Shown here in pieces: positions 11,860-21,772 of a stretch of 64,000 bases of DNA. Within the stretch, counting starts at the first letter, position 1; each line of letters starts with the position of its first letter. The position numbers were made by a program, and so were the translations under genes. The DNA lies in contig JAFISE010000019.1 of the NCBI GenBank assembly GCA_022560025.1, positions 186,001 to 250,000 on the forward strand. The letters run 5' to 3'. The stretch is from Stagonosporopsis chrysanthemi. Lineage: Eukaryota; Ascomycota; Dothideomycetes; Pleosporales; Didymellaceae. The notes under the pieces are model-generated. The model had not been told where the DNA came from and made no database searches. It worked only from the letters and a program-made list of their open reading frames with translations.

Positions 11860-11967
11860 ACCACAGCCGCCCCTTTTGACGCCCCACTCTCTCAAACCCT
11901 CGCCCAGCGCCTGTACCAATCCCTGATCCACCGCTATCTCCTGGTAACTCACTCTTGGCGTCCATCA
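11860..11967 (-). pseudogene. Apparent lost C-terminal tail of the tandem GFA gene (after in-frame TGA)
   Basis: On the minus strand the frame of the adjoining GFA gene stops at TGA (11967-11965), then stays open for 35 codons to a second stop (TGA, 11859-11857). The downstream stretch reads as a plausible amphipathic tail (WTPRVSYQEIAVDQGLVQAL, then GEGLREWG). The in-frame TGA is followed at once by a TGG Trp codon and would itself be one transition from TGG. I see no intron of workable size that removes it. Either a point nonsense mutation shortened the protein, or the stop is read through, or the base is a sequencing error. Confidence 0.5.
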
Positions 11968-12987
11968 CTCTAGCACTTCAGCTCTCGCCCCACTCTCCGC
12001 GTCCAACAACCCAACCGCCACATCCACCAATCCTACTCTCCCCTTCTCCTCTCCACCATCCCATAACGCATTTGCCCCGCACCTCCCGCAAAACGTCCTT
12101 GTCACGCCCTCGCTGATGCGATGCTTCCTCATCGTCCCCCAGTAGCTGTTCTCATGCCCTGGCCCGTACGTCGGGAAAGGTAGTGTGAGATCAGCGTCTA
12201 GGTAAATATTGGCAACGGGTACGAAAGCCCAAAACGTGATATTGAATCCTGATGCACGGCAGCAGGAGGCGCACGCACATGTGCCGGCAAGGAAGCGCGT
12301 TGCGTCGTTGCAGAGCCACCAGGTTGTGTTGGAAGGGTTTGCGAACGCTGACGAGCCGAGATTGTAGGGGACCATAAGATCGGGGAAGAGGGAGCGGGCG
12401 GTTCGAGAGGAGGCGGTGGGTGGTTGAATCCAGAACTGGACACCGCCGCAGTGGCAGTGTGCGTGTATAGATTTTTCAGTAGGTTTTGGGACGTCTATTG
12501 GGTTGCGGTAGTGGAAAATTGGGATTTCGTTGCTTGCGTTGGCTTCTTGTGTCCATCGCCTCAGCGGGTGGGTGGTGATGCGTGGGAGCCAGTCGCTGGC
12601 GCCTCCGTCGCGTGTGCCTTCGATCCACATGCAGCTTTGATACTCGATGATACCTTTGGTATCTTCCACTCGAAGAGTGCCAGTCGCAGCCTCAAAGTGT
12701 CCGTCGTCCTGGTACTCGAGGTATATTTGTGTTCCGCATGTTGAGCAGAAGTGCCTTATGAGTATGTCAGAGATGTGATATGGTGTGAGAGCCGAAAGAT
12801 CTGGTTTTGGTACTGGTTGAGCGTTCATAACCTTGATATATGAGGTTAGTAGGGAGCCTGAGATACGGCGTGAGGTATCGCAGCTGCAGAGGTGTGAGGA
12901 TAGTGGGAGGGACGCGGTGGGGATGCTGAAGGTGTAGGTTGCTGCGCCACAGGAACAGGAGACTGTCAGCTCGCACAAGTTATCCAT
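11965..12987 (-). CDS. Tandem-GFA-domain zinc-binding protein, possibly truncated at the C-terminus
   Basis: Predicted 340-residue intronless protein carrying two Gfa/CENP-V-type domains in tandem. The first has CSCGAATY at 11-18, CSCDTSR and FCSTCGTQIY; the second has HCHCGGVQF, CACASCCRASG and FCGRCGANAL. Each set supplies the CxC, CxxC and CxxCG ligands expected for zinc. Start chosen at MDNLCELTVSC: an in-frame Met further upstream adds 55 residues with no domain character. It is convergent with the S41-type peptidase gene (187 bp between stops). Oddity: the stop is a TGA within what looks like continuing coding sequence (see the entry at 11860-11967). Function in formaldehyde or other metabolism is not established for this subfamily. 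Confidence 0.8.
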   Translation of the reverse strand: MDNLCELTVSCSCGAATYTFSIPTASLPLSSHLCSCDTSRRISGSLLTSYIKVMNAQPVPKPDLSALTPYHISDILIRHFCSTCGTQIYLEYQDDGHFEAATGTLRVEDTKGIIEYQSCMWIEGTRDGGASDWLPRITTHPLRRWTQEANASNEIPIFHYRNPIDVPKPTEKSIHAHCHCGGVQFWIQPPTASSRTARSLFPDLMVPYNLGSSAFANPSNTTWWLCNDATRFLAGTCACASCCRASGFNITFWAFVPVANIYLDADLTLPFPTYGPGHENSYWGTMRKHRISEGVTRTFCGRCGANALWDGGEEKGRVGLVDVAVGLLDAESGARAEVLE

Positions 12988-14203
12988 GCTGTATGGGCCA
13001 GCCTCCTCCCAGCCCTTAGGGGTATATCTGGAGTTGTAGCGAAGCAAGCGTACTTGAACGATGATCAGGGGTTCTTCGTAGTGCCGTTGGAACCCCGCAG
13101 TTCCCCCCCAATGCGTTTCGTAGGACACTCGCATGTTGTCTTCTTGATACACGGATATTGGTACAGGCGGCTCAAGTGGCTTCGATTAGCTCATTCATCT
13201 AGTCTGATAGTTTTCCTTTTACGATACTTTATGCTGGGTACCACGTACTTGCTGGCTTCAAGCAGTCTGAAGCTTAGATTGCGAGATAGGCTCAACCGGC
13301 CAAGGTGATTTATGAGAATCCCCGTACGTCTGAATAAACAACAAGGACCAGCCATTACTGTTGATGGTTTTGCGTTGCTACATGTCAGGACGAAGAAGGA
13401 GGGGTGTAATCCTACTCTAGCTCACCTACATTACATTGAGCTCATTGCTTCCTTTACCATAACTAGATTCCCAGAAGCTTGTCAGAACATGCCGCCGCCC
13501 AGATCTACTTCAAAGAAACTCTCGGCCTCTCGTGCAGTCACTTTTGGCTTGCGTCGCCGCTGCTTCCGACTCCTTGCACCTATGGGTCGACCTATCGCTC
13601 GTCCTGTCACCATCCACGTGCTGATAGGCCCAGCGATGGTAGGGTTGCGTAATTTGCTTACGAGGTTTACGTAGTTTGTGTGTTCCCTGCCGTTAGGTTT
13701 TCGTACAAGTCCGGGGGTAGCTAAGCGTATTACGGGTGCGGAATTCGCCTGCGATAGATCAACCTTAACGTGAGGCTCTGTAACCATTTTGCAAATTTCT
13801 AATTGAGTAGGAGCTTAGGAAAGGCTCAAGGGGTTGTAGAGTGATTTGAAAGCATGGCTTTGCTCTGTGTGAAAGCAGAGCGTTATTGTCGCACAACGTT
13901 ATCAAACATCGAAACATGCTTGTGAAAGAGTGCAGTCCAGATGATCCTGTCACGTAAGAGGATCAAGAACAGAACGCTTTACATTGCCATGTAGAGGGGG
14001 TATGAGACACGGTGAGGTTCATCCGCCTGGGAAAGGTCGACCCACTGGGTCTTGGCAAGAATGGAACACCGACGGAAGTCGCGGAGGTGCGCCTGCATCG
14101 ACAACGTAAACATTAATTTACTCGAATCCAGCCGCACCTCACCGCGAGGAATGCTTCCCTAGCATAAGGTGCTCACTATGAAGCCTGACACGGTAGCCCG
14201 AAC
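12988..14203. other. Intergenic, 1.2 kb, between tandem-GFA and DPW/DPF-protein genes
   Basis: The flanking genes diverge from here. A basic 101-codon minus-strand frame (13482-13787, with SRKQRRRKPKVTAREAE) is present, but I recognise no domain and cannot support it as a gene. Otherwise nothing is seen. Confidence 0.45.
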
Positions 14204-16648
14204 ATGGATCATTGGGGCGACCCTTGGGCCGACAATGCCAACGACAAGTCGCCGACAAAGAATGCGGTAACGTCACAGCTGCCGCCAGCTTTCACCTTTG
14301 CACCAGTACCCCTCGGCGGCTTCGTGGACGATGCAGGATGGGGTAACAATGAAGATGATGGATATGGCGCTTGGACGACCTCAGACGCAGGCAATGCAGC
14401 CTCGATAGATGTCGCGTCGACACCAACTAGAGACGTACACGCAGGCAGCGCCGATTGGGGTACTACACGTGCAGAAGAAGAGAATCTTGGTCCGGAGTGG
14501 CCAGAATCTGCGACAGACGCGCCTCAGACTCTCGAACCAGTCGACTCGGAGCCCTCAGATTCGTCGACTGTGTCACAGCTGGACGAAAGTGCCAGCCAAG
14601 GGGTCGTTAAGGAACATGTCCAACCCCCAACAGACCTTGAATCTTCCGTACGATCTTCAACGTCGCCATCCGAAACGAGTCGAAACGACCTGCCAATCGA
14701 GTCGCCCCGAACCTCGGTCGAGGATGAACGCGCTCTTCACAAAGATGTGCCTCCATATGAGCCTTTGGCTTGCGCTGCGGAAGCACACATGATTATTGCA
14801 GATTATGGTCCTGATTTGAGCCCCGTTTCGGCTGCCGGATCAATGGCACAAGAGGGAGAGAAGGAAGTGAATGATTCGAAAGCTCTCGAGGATCTCGACA
14901 ACCATGCTGTAGGGGCTGCCGCAACGGACAATGCACATTCAGCTGTGTCAGGCGATTTCAGTGCATCGCGCACTGCTGGAGACCTCGAATCGACACCAGA
15001 TGGTTCGGCTGCGGCACTTACAGCTGAGTCGCATACCCTCGCAGATACCTTTGTCTGCGAGAACGCACTCCTAGCTGAGTTGTTTCCTTTGGGCGAACAA
15101 CCAGAGAAGCAGCTGGATGAGCACAATGATCCCATATTTACCACCTCAGCTCGCAAGGCTTGGTATAGGGTCACACGGAAGCAAACAATGCGCGAGTTCA
15201 ATCATGGCGACAACGACGACAATTACATCCGCGTCACCTGGACAAACTCACACGTACGAGCTGAAGTACATAAGGTCGTGAGTAGGTGGGCGCGCGAGGA
15301 CCGTATCTCAGGCACTGGCCCCGGCGCAAGGGCCTCGTTCTACTGGGACACACCAGCGCCTGCAGTACCCGAGACGCCTTTCGGTCATTCGCGCGCACAA
15401 TCTTTCGTACCTGCTACAAAGACCGCGCTTCCTGCAAGACAAAGTTTACCACCACTAGCCTCGAATCAACCTATGGCATTCAACTGGAGCTCTTCTGCAC
15501 CTACAGATCCTTGGAAGCTAGAGACCCCAACACAGCGGTCCATATCCGCACCAATAGCACCAAGGAATCCTGTGGTGGCCAAGCTGCAACGGCAAGAAGG
15601 TCGCACTGTATCAATGGATCTCACCCCGCGCAAATCAGAGCAGGCGACGCACAAGCGAACAGCCACGTTGTCACATACATTTCCTGAGACAAAGACTGTG
15701 GCAACACTCATCTCACCTATATTACAGCCTTCTGCTGAAGCCTTGGATGCTCCGGCGGATTTGAATAAGCTCGATGGCGCCTCATTTCCTACAGTCGAAA
15801 CGACTGACATACCTTTTGACGACGATGACGATTGGGGTGAGATGGTACAGACGCCCACATTGCCAACTCCACAGCAGCTAGACCCGTTCTCACAGCCTCT
15901 CGCATCTCACACTATATCTCCATCACCATTGCTGTCCTCGTCGGAATCACCTGTTACTACTGGAGGCGAAGCTGGACCCGTTGGACCGTTGTTTGCCGCT
16001 CCCATCGTACGACTGCAAAGTATCATCTCGCCAACTTCAGCGCTCTTCAAGGGAAACGCCTTTGTTCCCTTGAATGCTGAACATGGTCCCATCGGACCGG
16101 GAATTCTCAAACCAGCGAACCGTTCGGTTCTTCCAGTTCCAGAAAGAAATGTCGAAGACACCGTACCAGGAGAAGCTGTTGCAGAGTCATCTGGCTTTAC
16201 TTCGATTTCTCCCAGGGTTGAAGCGAGCAGAGAGGGTAATGAGGCTTTCTCTCCGTCGCTGAATGCGCTTGGGCCGGTTGGGCAAGTTGTCAAAAAAGCG
16301 TCTTTGACACCAGCTGCACTACCAGCAAGACCTGAACAAGCCCCTGTTGATGCATGGGCTGATGCTGACTTTTCGTTCTTCGAGTCCTCGCTGCCGACCT
16401 CCGCGCTACAGCCAACGCATGCCCACGATCCGCCCGATCCGTTCTCGTTCTTTGATACCCCGGCCCTAGCATCGATACCGCCTTCATCCATGTCGTCTAC
16501 AAGGTCACCACCACGTAATCCCACGCCATTATTACAGCCTTTGAGCGGTGCTACCAGCTCCGTGCAGCAACGGAAGGTCGAAGAAGATCAGATAATCAAC
16601 GATATCCTACGAGGTCTTCCGGATCTAAGCTATATGTTACGACAATAA
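14204..16648 (+). CDS. Uncharacterised acidic protein with DPW/DPF motifs
   Basis: Predicted 814-residue intronless protein that I do not recognise. Most of it is Ser/Thr/Pro/Glu-rich and likely disordered. A more ordered block near residues 322-390 (KAWYRVTRKQTMREFNHGDN ... VTWTNSHVRAEVHKVVSRWA) is probably the conserved core. The chain carries repeated short motifs built on acidic residues with Trp or Phe: GDPWADN near the N-terminus, TDPWKLE, DDDDDWGEM, LDPFSQP and PDPFSFFDTP, and it ends with a helical IINDILRGLPDLSYMLRQ. DPW and DPF motifs are the classic ligands of the AP-2 alpha appendage in endocytic accessory proteins, so a role in vesicle traffic is conceivable but only an inference. 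Start is the first Met of the frame, MDHWGDPWADN. Confidence 0.7.
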   Translation: MDHWGDPWADNANDKSPTKNAVTSQLPPAFTFAPVPLGGFVDDAGWGNNEDDGYGAWTTSDAGNAASIDVASTPTRDVHAGSADWGTTRAEEENLGPEWPESATDAPQTLEPVDSEPSDSSTVSQLDESASQGVVKEHVQPPTDLESSVRSSTSPSETSRNDLPIESPRTSVEDERALHKDVPPYEPLACAAEAHMIIADYGPDLSPVSAAGSMAQEGEKEVNDSKALEDLDNHAVGAAATDNAHSAVSGDFSASRTAGDLESTPDGSAAALTAESHTLADTFVCENALLAELFPLGEQPEKQLDEHNDPIFTTSARKAWYRVTRKQTMREFNHGDNDDNYIRVTWTNSHVRAEVHKVVSRWAREDRISGTGPGARASFYWDTPAPAVPETPFGHSRAQSFVPATKTALPARQSLPPLASNQPMAFNWSSSAPTDPWKLETPTQRSISAPIAPRNPVVAKLQRQEGRTVSMDLTPRKSEQATHKRTATLSHTFPETKTVATLISPILQPSAEALDAPADLNKLDGASFPTVETTDIPFDDDDDWGEMVQTPTLPTPQQLDPFSQPLASHTISPSPLLSSSESPVTTGGEAGPVGPLFAAPIVRLQSIISPTSALFKGNAFVPLNAEHGPIGPGILKPANRSVLPVPERNVEDTVPGEAVAESSGFTSISPRVEASREGNEAFSPSLNALGPVGQVVKKASLTPAALPARPEQAPVDAWADADFSFFESSLPTSALQPTHAHDPPDPFSFFDTPALASIPPSSMSSTRSPPRNPTPLLQPLSGATSSVQQRKVEEDQIINDILRGLPDLSYMLRQ

Positions 16649-17055
16649 TTAGGTGTGCTTTTGGACCACAGCGTTCTTCCTGCATATATCATGGCGTTTA
16701 GAAATGTAGATTCCATCGTCACCATGGAAGATACATATGTATATATACAAATCGACTGCCTTGTCCACTTCACTTTTGCCTGCTCATTGGATGCTGAGGA
16801 TTTGCACCGCACTGGAACTAGTTCCTAAGGCCACTTTCACCAAGATTCGTTCTTCCTTCACTGTCCCCAATCCCTGCTGTATGCATGGTGGCTCTTACAC
16901 TCATGTGTCCTCCATGCATACATAAGCTGCCTCATCTCCAGCCTAGCTTCCACTCCCAACCAACATCATCTGCCCTGATCGAGTCAACCAGCCAACACGT
17001 CTCAAACTGTACTCATTCCATTTCTTACATCTCAACTTCATTTGAGATCACCGAT
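16649..17055. other. Intergenic: promoter and leader of the RanBP2-finger gene
   Basis: No separate gene is supported. The frame of the downstream gene is open from 16885, but the translated leader is Ser/His/Thr-rich without domain character, so I place the start at 17056. Confidence 0.5.
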
Positions 17056-17973
17056 ATGCCTCGTCACGGCAGAAAGTCTTCCGGTGCTGACGAGTCGTAT
17101 GGCTACGACATACGGTCTCCTACATCCTCATCTGCCGCTCCCGCTCAGCTTTCTCGTCATCGGAGTGCGTACCGCCTTGTACACCGGCGCCCACCCGCTG
17201 TGCAGCTCGCTCGCCACCAGGATGAATATCGACACGTCGATCCACCCTCTCCCGCTCATCAAGGCCGCTTGCGCTCGCGCTCACGTCACGGTCGGACAAG
17301 CGAAAACTCAGGGGCTACTCGTGATGGTGGAAGCCATGATGTGGATCGAAGCTCCACACCTGGCAACACACGCAACACACGAACCCGTTCTCAAGGGAAT
17401 ACACGTAAGCTGGATGAGTGGGAGTGTTCAAGATGCACATTGCATAATCCAGTAGAATACAACTTCTGCCCGATATGTGGGAATCCGTCTACCGGTGAGC
17501 TTGCTCCTTCTTCACAGTCGGATCGAGCCTCATTGGAACCATACGATGATCCATATCCCGCTCCGGGGGAGCTGTCCGATAGTGCACCGCCGACGAATCC
17601 TGAGCCCACGACTCCTCGTAGCCGGACTCAAACTGCGGACACACAGTCTCAATATGGTTCAGACCTCGCGAGGCGTGCTTGGGAGTCATGTATGGAACCA
17701 AATCCTCGCCGTCATTCTCACGGCACGTATCGCAGGATCTCCAGCGGAAGGCATGGTAGACGTCGCCATCGCAGGCGCTATGAGCAGGTCACAGACACGA
17801 ATGATCACACTTCTCCGACCTCTCATCCTGAGCCAACACACAGCACTTCGAGTAGACGTCGTCGTCGCACAGGTTATGAGCAGATCCCAGAGACGGATGG
17901 TCGCACTTCTTCGACCTCCCATCGTGAGCAGACACACAACACTTCAAGTGGGCGTCAACAGTTCTCGTGGTGA
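17056..17973 (+). CDS. RanBP2-type zinc-finger protein with C-terminal tandem duplication
   Basis: Predicted 305-residue protein starting MPRHGRKSSGADESYGYD. One RanBP2/NZF-type zinc finger is clear at about residues 118-141: EWECSRCTLHNPVEYNFCPI followed by CGN, with the W-x-C-x2-C, Asn and C-x2-C signature. Such fingers bind ubiquitin or single-stranded RNA. The rest is Arg/Ser/His-rich. The C-terminal 65 residues contain two copies of a 32-residue unit (YEQVTDTNDHTSPTSHPEPT and YEQIPETDGRTSSTSHREQT) separated by RRRRRTG, from a 96-bp DNA duplication at 17779-17970. Intronless in this model. The partner and role are unknown; the open frame and the finger make it a probable gene. Confidence 0.65.
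   Translation: MPRHGRKSSGADESYGYDIRSPTSSSAAPAQLSRHRSAYRLVHRRPPAVQLARHQDEYRHVDPPSPAHQGRLRSRSRHGRTSENSGATRDGGSHDVDRSSTPGNTRNTRTRSQGNTRKLDEWECSRCTLHNPVEYNFCPICGNPSTGELAPSSQSDRASLEPYDDPYPAPGELSDSAPPTNPEPTTPRSRTQTADTQSQYGSDLARRAWESCMEPNPRRHSHGTYRRISSGRHGRRRHRRRYEQVTDTNDHTSPTSHPEPTHSTSSRRRRRTGYEQIPETDGRTSSTSHREQTHNTSSGRQQFSW
17779..17970 (+). repeat. 96-bp tandem duplication (two copies) within a coding region
   Basis: Copies start at 17779 and 17875 (both begin TATGAGCAG) and have diverged by scattered substitutions while keeping length and frame. They encode two 32-residue units near the C-terminus of the RanBP2-finger protein. Confidence 0.75.
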
Positions 17974-18152
17974 TTTGCGAACTCCCGGCTGCTTGGATAG
18001 CGGTGTGAGAGTAAGCTCTGCATAAGAAGATGGGAGAAAACTAGCACTAAGTACAGAGAGTGAGTGAACGAGCTTTTAGACGGCATGATCCAATGTAGAG
18101 CAGCTGTTGAAAGCATCCTCCACATGCGTAACTAGCAATGAACAATGTTCCT

Positions 18153-18758
18153 TCACAATGCATCAGCCAGAACATCACCAATCTGACTAAAGCCCTCTTT
18201 TACAAAGCCCAACAATGGACGCCTAAATGAATGGGCAAGCCGGCTTTCAGCAACGCGACGCATCTGATCTTTGATGTCAACTCGTAATCTGATCCCTTGA
18301 GCTTGTCGTTCAGCCTTCCGCATTGCCTTTCTCTCCACTCTCTCCTTCTGTTCCGCCTCAGCTACTGCCTCCCTCTCTGCCTTCTCATACGCCTCATCAA
18401 CCAACCCATTGCATAAGACCCTCGCAACCCAGGGGCGCAGGTGCCGCTCCCAAGTCTCTGATGCAATCCGAGCATCGGCCTCCGTAAGAGTGCACCCGCT
18501 CGCATCCGCTGTAGTAGCGACTTCTCCAGCCAGATCCTGAGAAAGATCTTGGTTGAAGATGCGCTTCAGGCCCTGGACAAGACTGTATCCATCATCTGGA
18601 CAAGAGGTGGTGATGTTGATTGGAGCTAGCAGCTCTTGTATGTGGTGCAGGGCGAGGTCGCAGAAGCACGTCTTGTGATGTTTCCGCCATCTCGAGGAAA
18701 CAATGTTGCGGGCGAGCACGGGTTGGAAGGTGGAGAAGAGCACACTGGTTCGAGGCAT
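18153..18758 (-). CDS. Hypothetical small protein with charged coiled coil
   Basis: A 201-codon intronless frame on the minus strand starting MPRTSVLFSTFQPVLARN. I do not recognise the family. Residues ~110-155 form a charged helical stretch (EKAEREAVAEAEQKERVERK) likely to be a coiled coil, and the C-terminus (FRRPLLGFVKEGFSQIGDVL) looks amphipathic. The composition and the Ala/Glu/Arg heptad-like run look like coding sequence rather than a shadow frame, but there is no domain evidence. It lies between convergent RanBP2-finger and same-strand cellobiose dehydrogenase genes. Confidence 0.4.
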   Translation of the reverse strand: MPRTSVLFSTFQPVLARNIVSSRWRKHHKTCFCDLALHHIQELLAPINITTSCPDDGYSLVQGLKRIFNQDLSQDLAGEVATTADASGCTLTEADARIASETWERHLRPWVARVLCNGLVDEAYEKAEREAVAEAEQKERVERKAMRKAERQAQGIRLRVDIKDQMRRVAESRLAHSFRRPLLGFVKEGFSQIGDVLADAL

Positions 18759-19275
18759 CTGCTAGATGATTGGATGCGTATCGAGATCGGCGTAAGGATC
18801 GAGTTTCCTGTTTCGTTCTTGCAGCCGAGTCGTGAGAAAGTGGGGTAATTTTGTAGAGAGCTCGCTGAGACAGACTTTCGAGCTTGTAAGTAAAGAGTGC
18901 TGCGTGTGTGCGCCGGTGCCAGTGGACTTGTTGCGTTTGAAAAACATTTTTGAGATTAGTGAATGGTTGTATACGAATGTAAGCTTTGCGCACCACGAGT
19001 GGAGTCGTTCTATTCTGTTGAGTGAGGATGGAAGAAATCGGACCAAAACATTGGTGGTAGCTATGTGGTGCGTTGTTACTGCCATGCAGCATCATGTCAA
19101 AGGAGGTAGCGAGGGCTCCGTAACACAGGTGCTAAAGCCGCCGTTACCTTAAGGAGCAGCAACGATCTATGTCAAGAGTACAATGATGCAGTGTGGCGAA
19201 TTCGTATGCTACAGAACTGCTTAAAAGTATTTACAGAGAAGACGGCCTTACGTAGCCGTTGAAAAGAGTGACATT
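18759..19275. other. Intergenic, 3' of the cellobiose dehydrogenase gene
   Basis: No gene supported. Overlapping short frames on both strands lack domains. It includes the cellobiose dehydrogenase 3' UTR and perhaps the promoter of the small minus-strand gene. Confidence 0.45.
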
Positions 19276-21772
19276 CTACTTGAGTGCCAGGATCTTGGCA
19301 GCAGCTTGTTCTGCAACCGAAACGATGTAAGAAGTTGGGTTTGTAGTGATGTGACTGCGGGTGTTAGCACGTGTCTCGTTACTTGGCTGCAGATTGTAAC
19401 TTACGCAGGGAAGATCGAAGCGTCAACGACGAAGATATTGTCAGTGCCATAAACCTTGGTGTTCAGATCGACAACGGATGTCCCACCGTTAAGACCACTG
19501 TCTGATCCCATCTTAGCGGTACCAATCCAGTGATTGGCGCGGCGGACGCCGGGAGCTGTAGACAAGCTGGCAACGTAGGCCTCGATTGTAGTACCCGCTG
19601 GGGGGACCTGAAGTGTGATCTGGGAGTTCTTCTGGATTGCTTTGACCATGCTCTTCAGACTGGCAATGACGGCATCTGAATCTGCTTTGTCTCGGAGGTG
19701 GGGCGATGTGGTCACCTCCATATTCAGGCTAGCACTAATCGATGCAACGCCTCGGGAAGTAGATCCGCGCCCGAGGTAGTTGCTAAGGGTCATTGAGTGG
19801 GTGTCGTTAGCACCTGGACCTTCAACTCGGGCAGTCCACTGAAATTGACGATCAATTCCATCAGTGCCCTTGATGACTTCCCAAGCAACAGGACCGATGT
19901 TAGGCGCTGACTGGGTAAGGATACCAGCGCGCTTATTGAGATAGGCATCCTTGTCAGCCTTGATGGGGTTGTCCCAGGCCTGATAAAAGTCGTAGAAAGA
20001 GACATCATTGTGTTGAATGACAATATCGGTGTTGACGTGGTCGTGTAAGTTCTTCCCAACGGGCAAGTTGATCCATTGGGCTTCGGGAATGAAAGTTCGG
20101 CCGTCTTGAATACTGCCCTTGACAATGTTAAGCTGATCCTTAGGTCCGATACCGCTGCGGAGTAGGAGCTTAGAAGAACCGAAAGTACCAGCCGAGAGAA
20201 TAACGCGTCCACCGGCATTGAGAGTGACGTTACCGCAGTATCCACCGGGTCCTCCTTCGAGCTCGACACCGGTTGCCTTGCCGCCAGTTCGGATGACACG
20301 CTTGACAGCTGTGTTGGTCCACAGCTTGAAATTTGATCGCGCGCGCGCTGTGACAAGATATGTGGTAAGAGGTCCCTGTCGCTGTCCATTCTCATACATG
20401 TAGGGTGTCTTGCTGTACGTCCGGTGCTTCTCGTTTGGCTTGTCATTAGCCTTGACGTTGGTCCAGCCGTCTGCGCCAAGCGCTCCGGCCAGGACGTTGT
20501 ATCCCTCTTGTTTGTAGATCTTTCCATCTGAAGACGGTGTATCTGTACCGACGATACGTTGGAAGGTACGAGCAACAGCGGCACTCATATCGCTAGCCTT
20601 CCAGCCATTAGGGAAGCTATAGTCCCAGTCAACGTTGTTCGGCTTCCACCAAAGCGCGGCGTTGACTGCAGCTCCGCCGCCAAGAACGCATCCAGCAATC
20701 TGGTCAGTGTCGGTACAAGTAACACCTGCGGGGGATTGCCAGATCTGGTTACAAAGCCCTGGCACGTCGAAGCGAGTAAGACCCGTACCCTTGAGCCAAT
20801 CGGGACCCATTGTGCCACCAAAGCGACCAAGGGACGGCGGCCCCTTCTCGATAAGGAGAACCTTCTTGCCGGCCTCAGATAGCTTGTCAGCTACGGGGAT
20901 GCCGCCAGCACCGCCTCCAACCACGATGTAGTCGTACGAGCCGGTGGGGGCAGCAGTCCCCACGCAAGCTGTTGGAACAGCAGAAGTAGGCTTGACAGAA
21001 GAAGTGGTAGTCCCACCTCCTCCCTCAACGTCAGGTAGCTTGATCCATTCGGAATACTTCGCATTCCTAGCCGGATCAGACGGTAGTGTGAAGATTGACT
21101 GACCGCTGTCGTGCTGAATAATCTCATTTGGGTTCCAGCTCTTACTGTGCTGGACCCACGCCATGATCTGGACAGGTAAGGTACCTGGCAGCTGGTTCTC
21201 TTCCACGCCGTTTTGGTTCCAAACCCAACATCTCTGGCAGCGGTATACGAGCTCAAAATAGGTATCAGTGATTGTGATGCTCAGTTTAGTCAACTTTGCG
21301 TCTCCATTGTATGGCCCAGGCACATAGCCGCTTTTGAAGAAGTCAGTAGGGCACTGGCATTTCCAAAGTCGCTCAACTCACGTCGAATATAGAAAGTCGG
21401 TCTTGATAGATGTACCTTCTACCCACGCAACAAGAAGTAGCTTGTTGTTCATGGACTGGCCATGGCTGATTCCGGAATATCCTTGCTTATTAGGCCGCAA
21501 AGCACCTTTCTTGTTCATATCAGTATCCGAGAAATCACAGTGGATGTTTCACTTACGAGGTAGCCAATGTATTCATCAGCAGATTCCCCCTGTGTTCCGG
21601 GCAAGGCCATACCCCACTCGAGACCACCATAAGTCTGCTCTGTAGTGATTGTTTGCTTGAAGAACGTTATGCCAGTTTTAGCATGGGTATAAGCCGCCTG
21701 TTGAGCGTGCGCAGAGGACGCGAAGAGAGATGACAGCATCGATGCCGCCTTAAAGAATGTAGTGACCTTCAT
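19276..21772 (-). CDS. cdh: Cellobiose dehydrogenase (AA8 cytochrome + AA3_1 flavodehydrogenase)
   Basis: Predicted 782-residue secreted flavocytochrome that oxidises cellobiose and passes electrons through its heme to LPMOs. Four exons fit phase: 21772-21557, 21509-21382, 21330-19405, 19354-19276, with introns of 47, 51 and 50 nt. A signal peptide ends near AHAQ (residue ~23). The cytochrome domain has the heme Met ligand in QSMNNKLLLVAW (M92), the paired Cys of RCQRCW, and the heme His in IIQHDSG (H188). A Thr/Ser/Gly linker (~218-246) leads to the FAD domain: Rossmann VVGGGAGG at ~251-258, catalytic His in NHWIGTAKMG (H715) and the partner Asn in HITTNP (N762). There is no carbohydrate-binding module at the C-terminus, so it resembles ascomycete class IIB. 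It is transcribed away from an AA9 LPMO gene 1.4 kb off. A TATA-like GTATAAG lies about 100 bp upstream. Confidence 0.93.

Noticed and set aside
11777..11967. Intron that would remove the TGA in the tandem-GFA gene
   Set aside because: The only GT..AG pair spanning the stop in frame would be about 25 nt, too short for a fungal spliceosomal intron.
13482..13787. 101-codon basic minus-strand frame
   Set aside because: Some protein-like basic clusters, but no family match and no supporting context.
15907..16524. 205-codon minus-strand Gly/Ser/Ala-rich frame
   Set aside because: Shadow of the Ser/Pro-rich plus-strand DPW/DPF protein.
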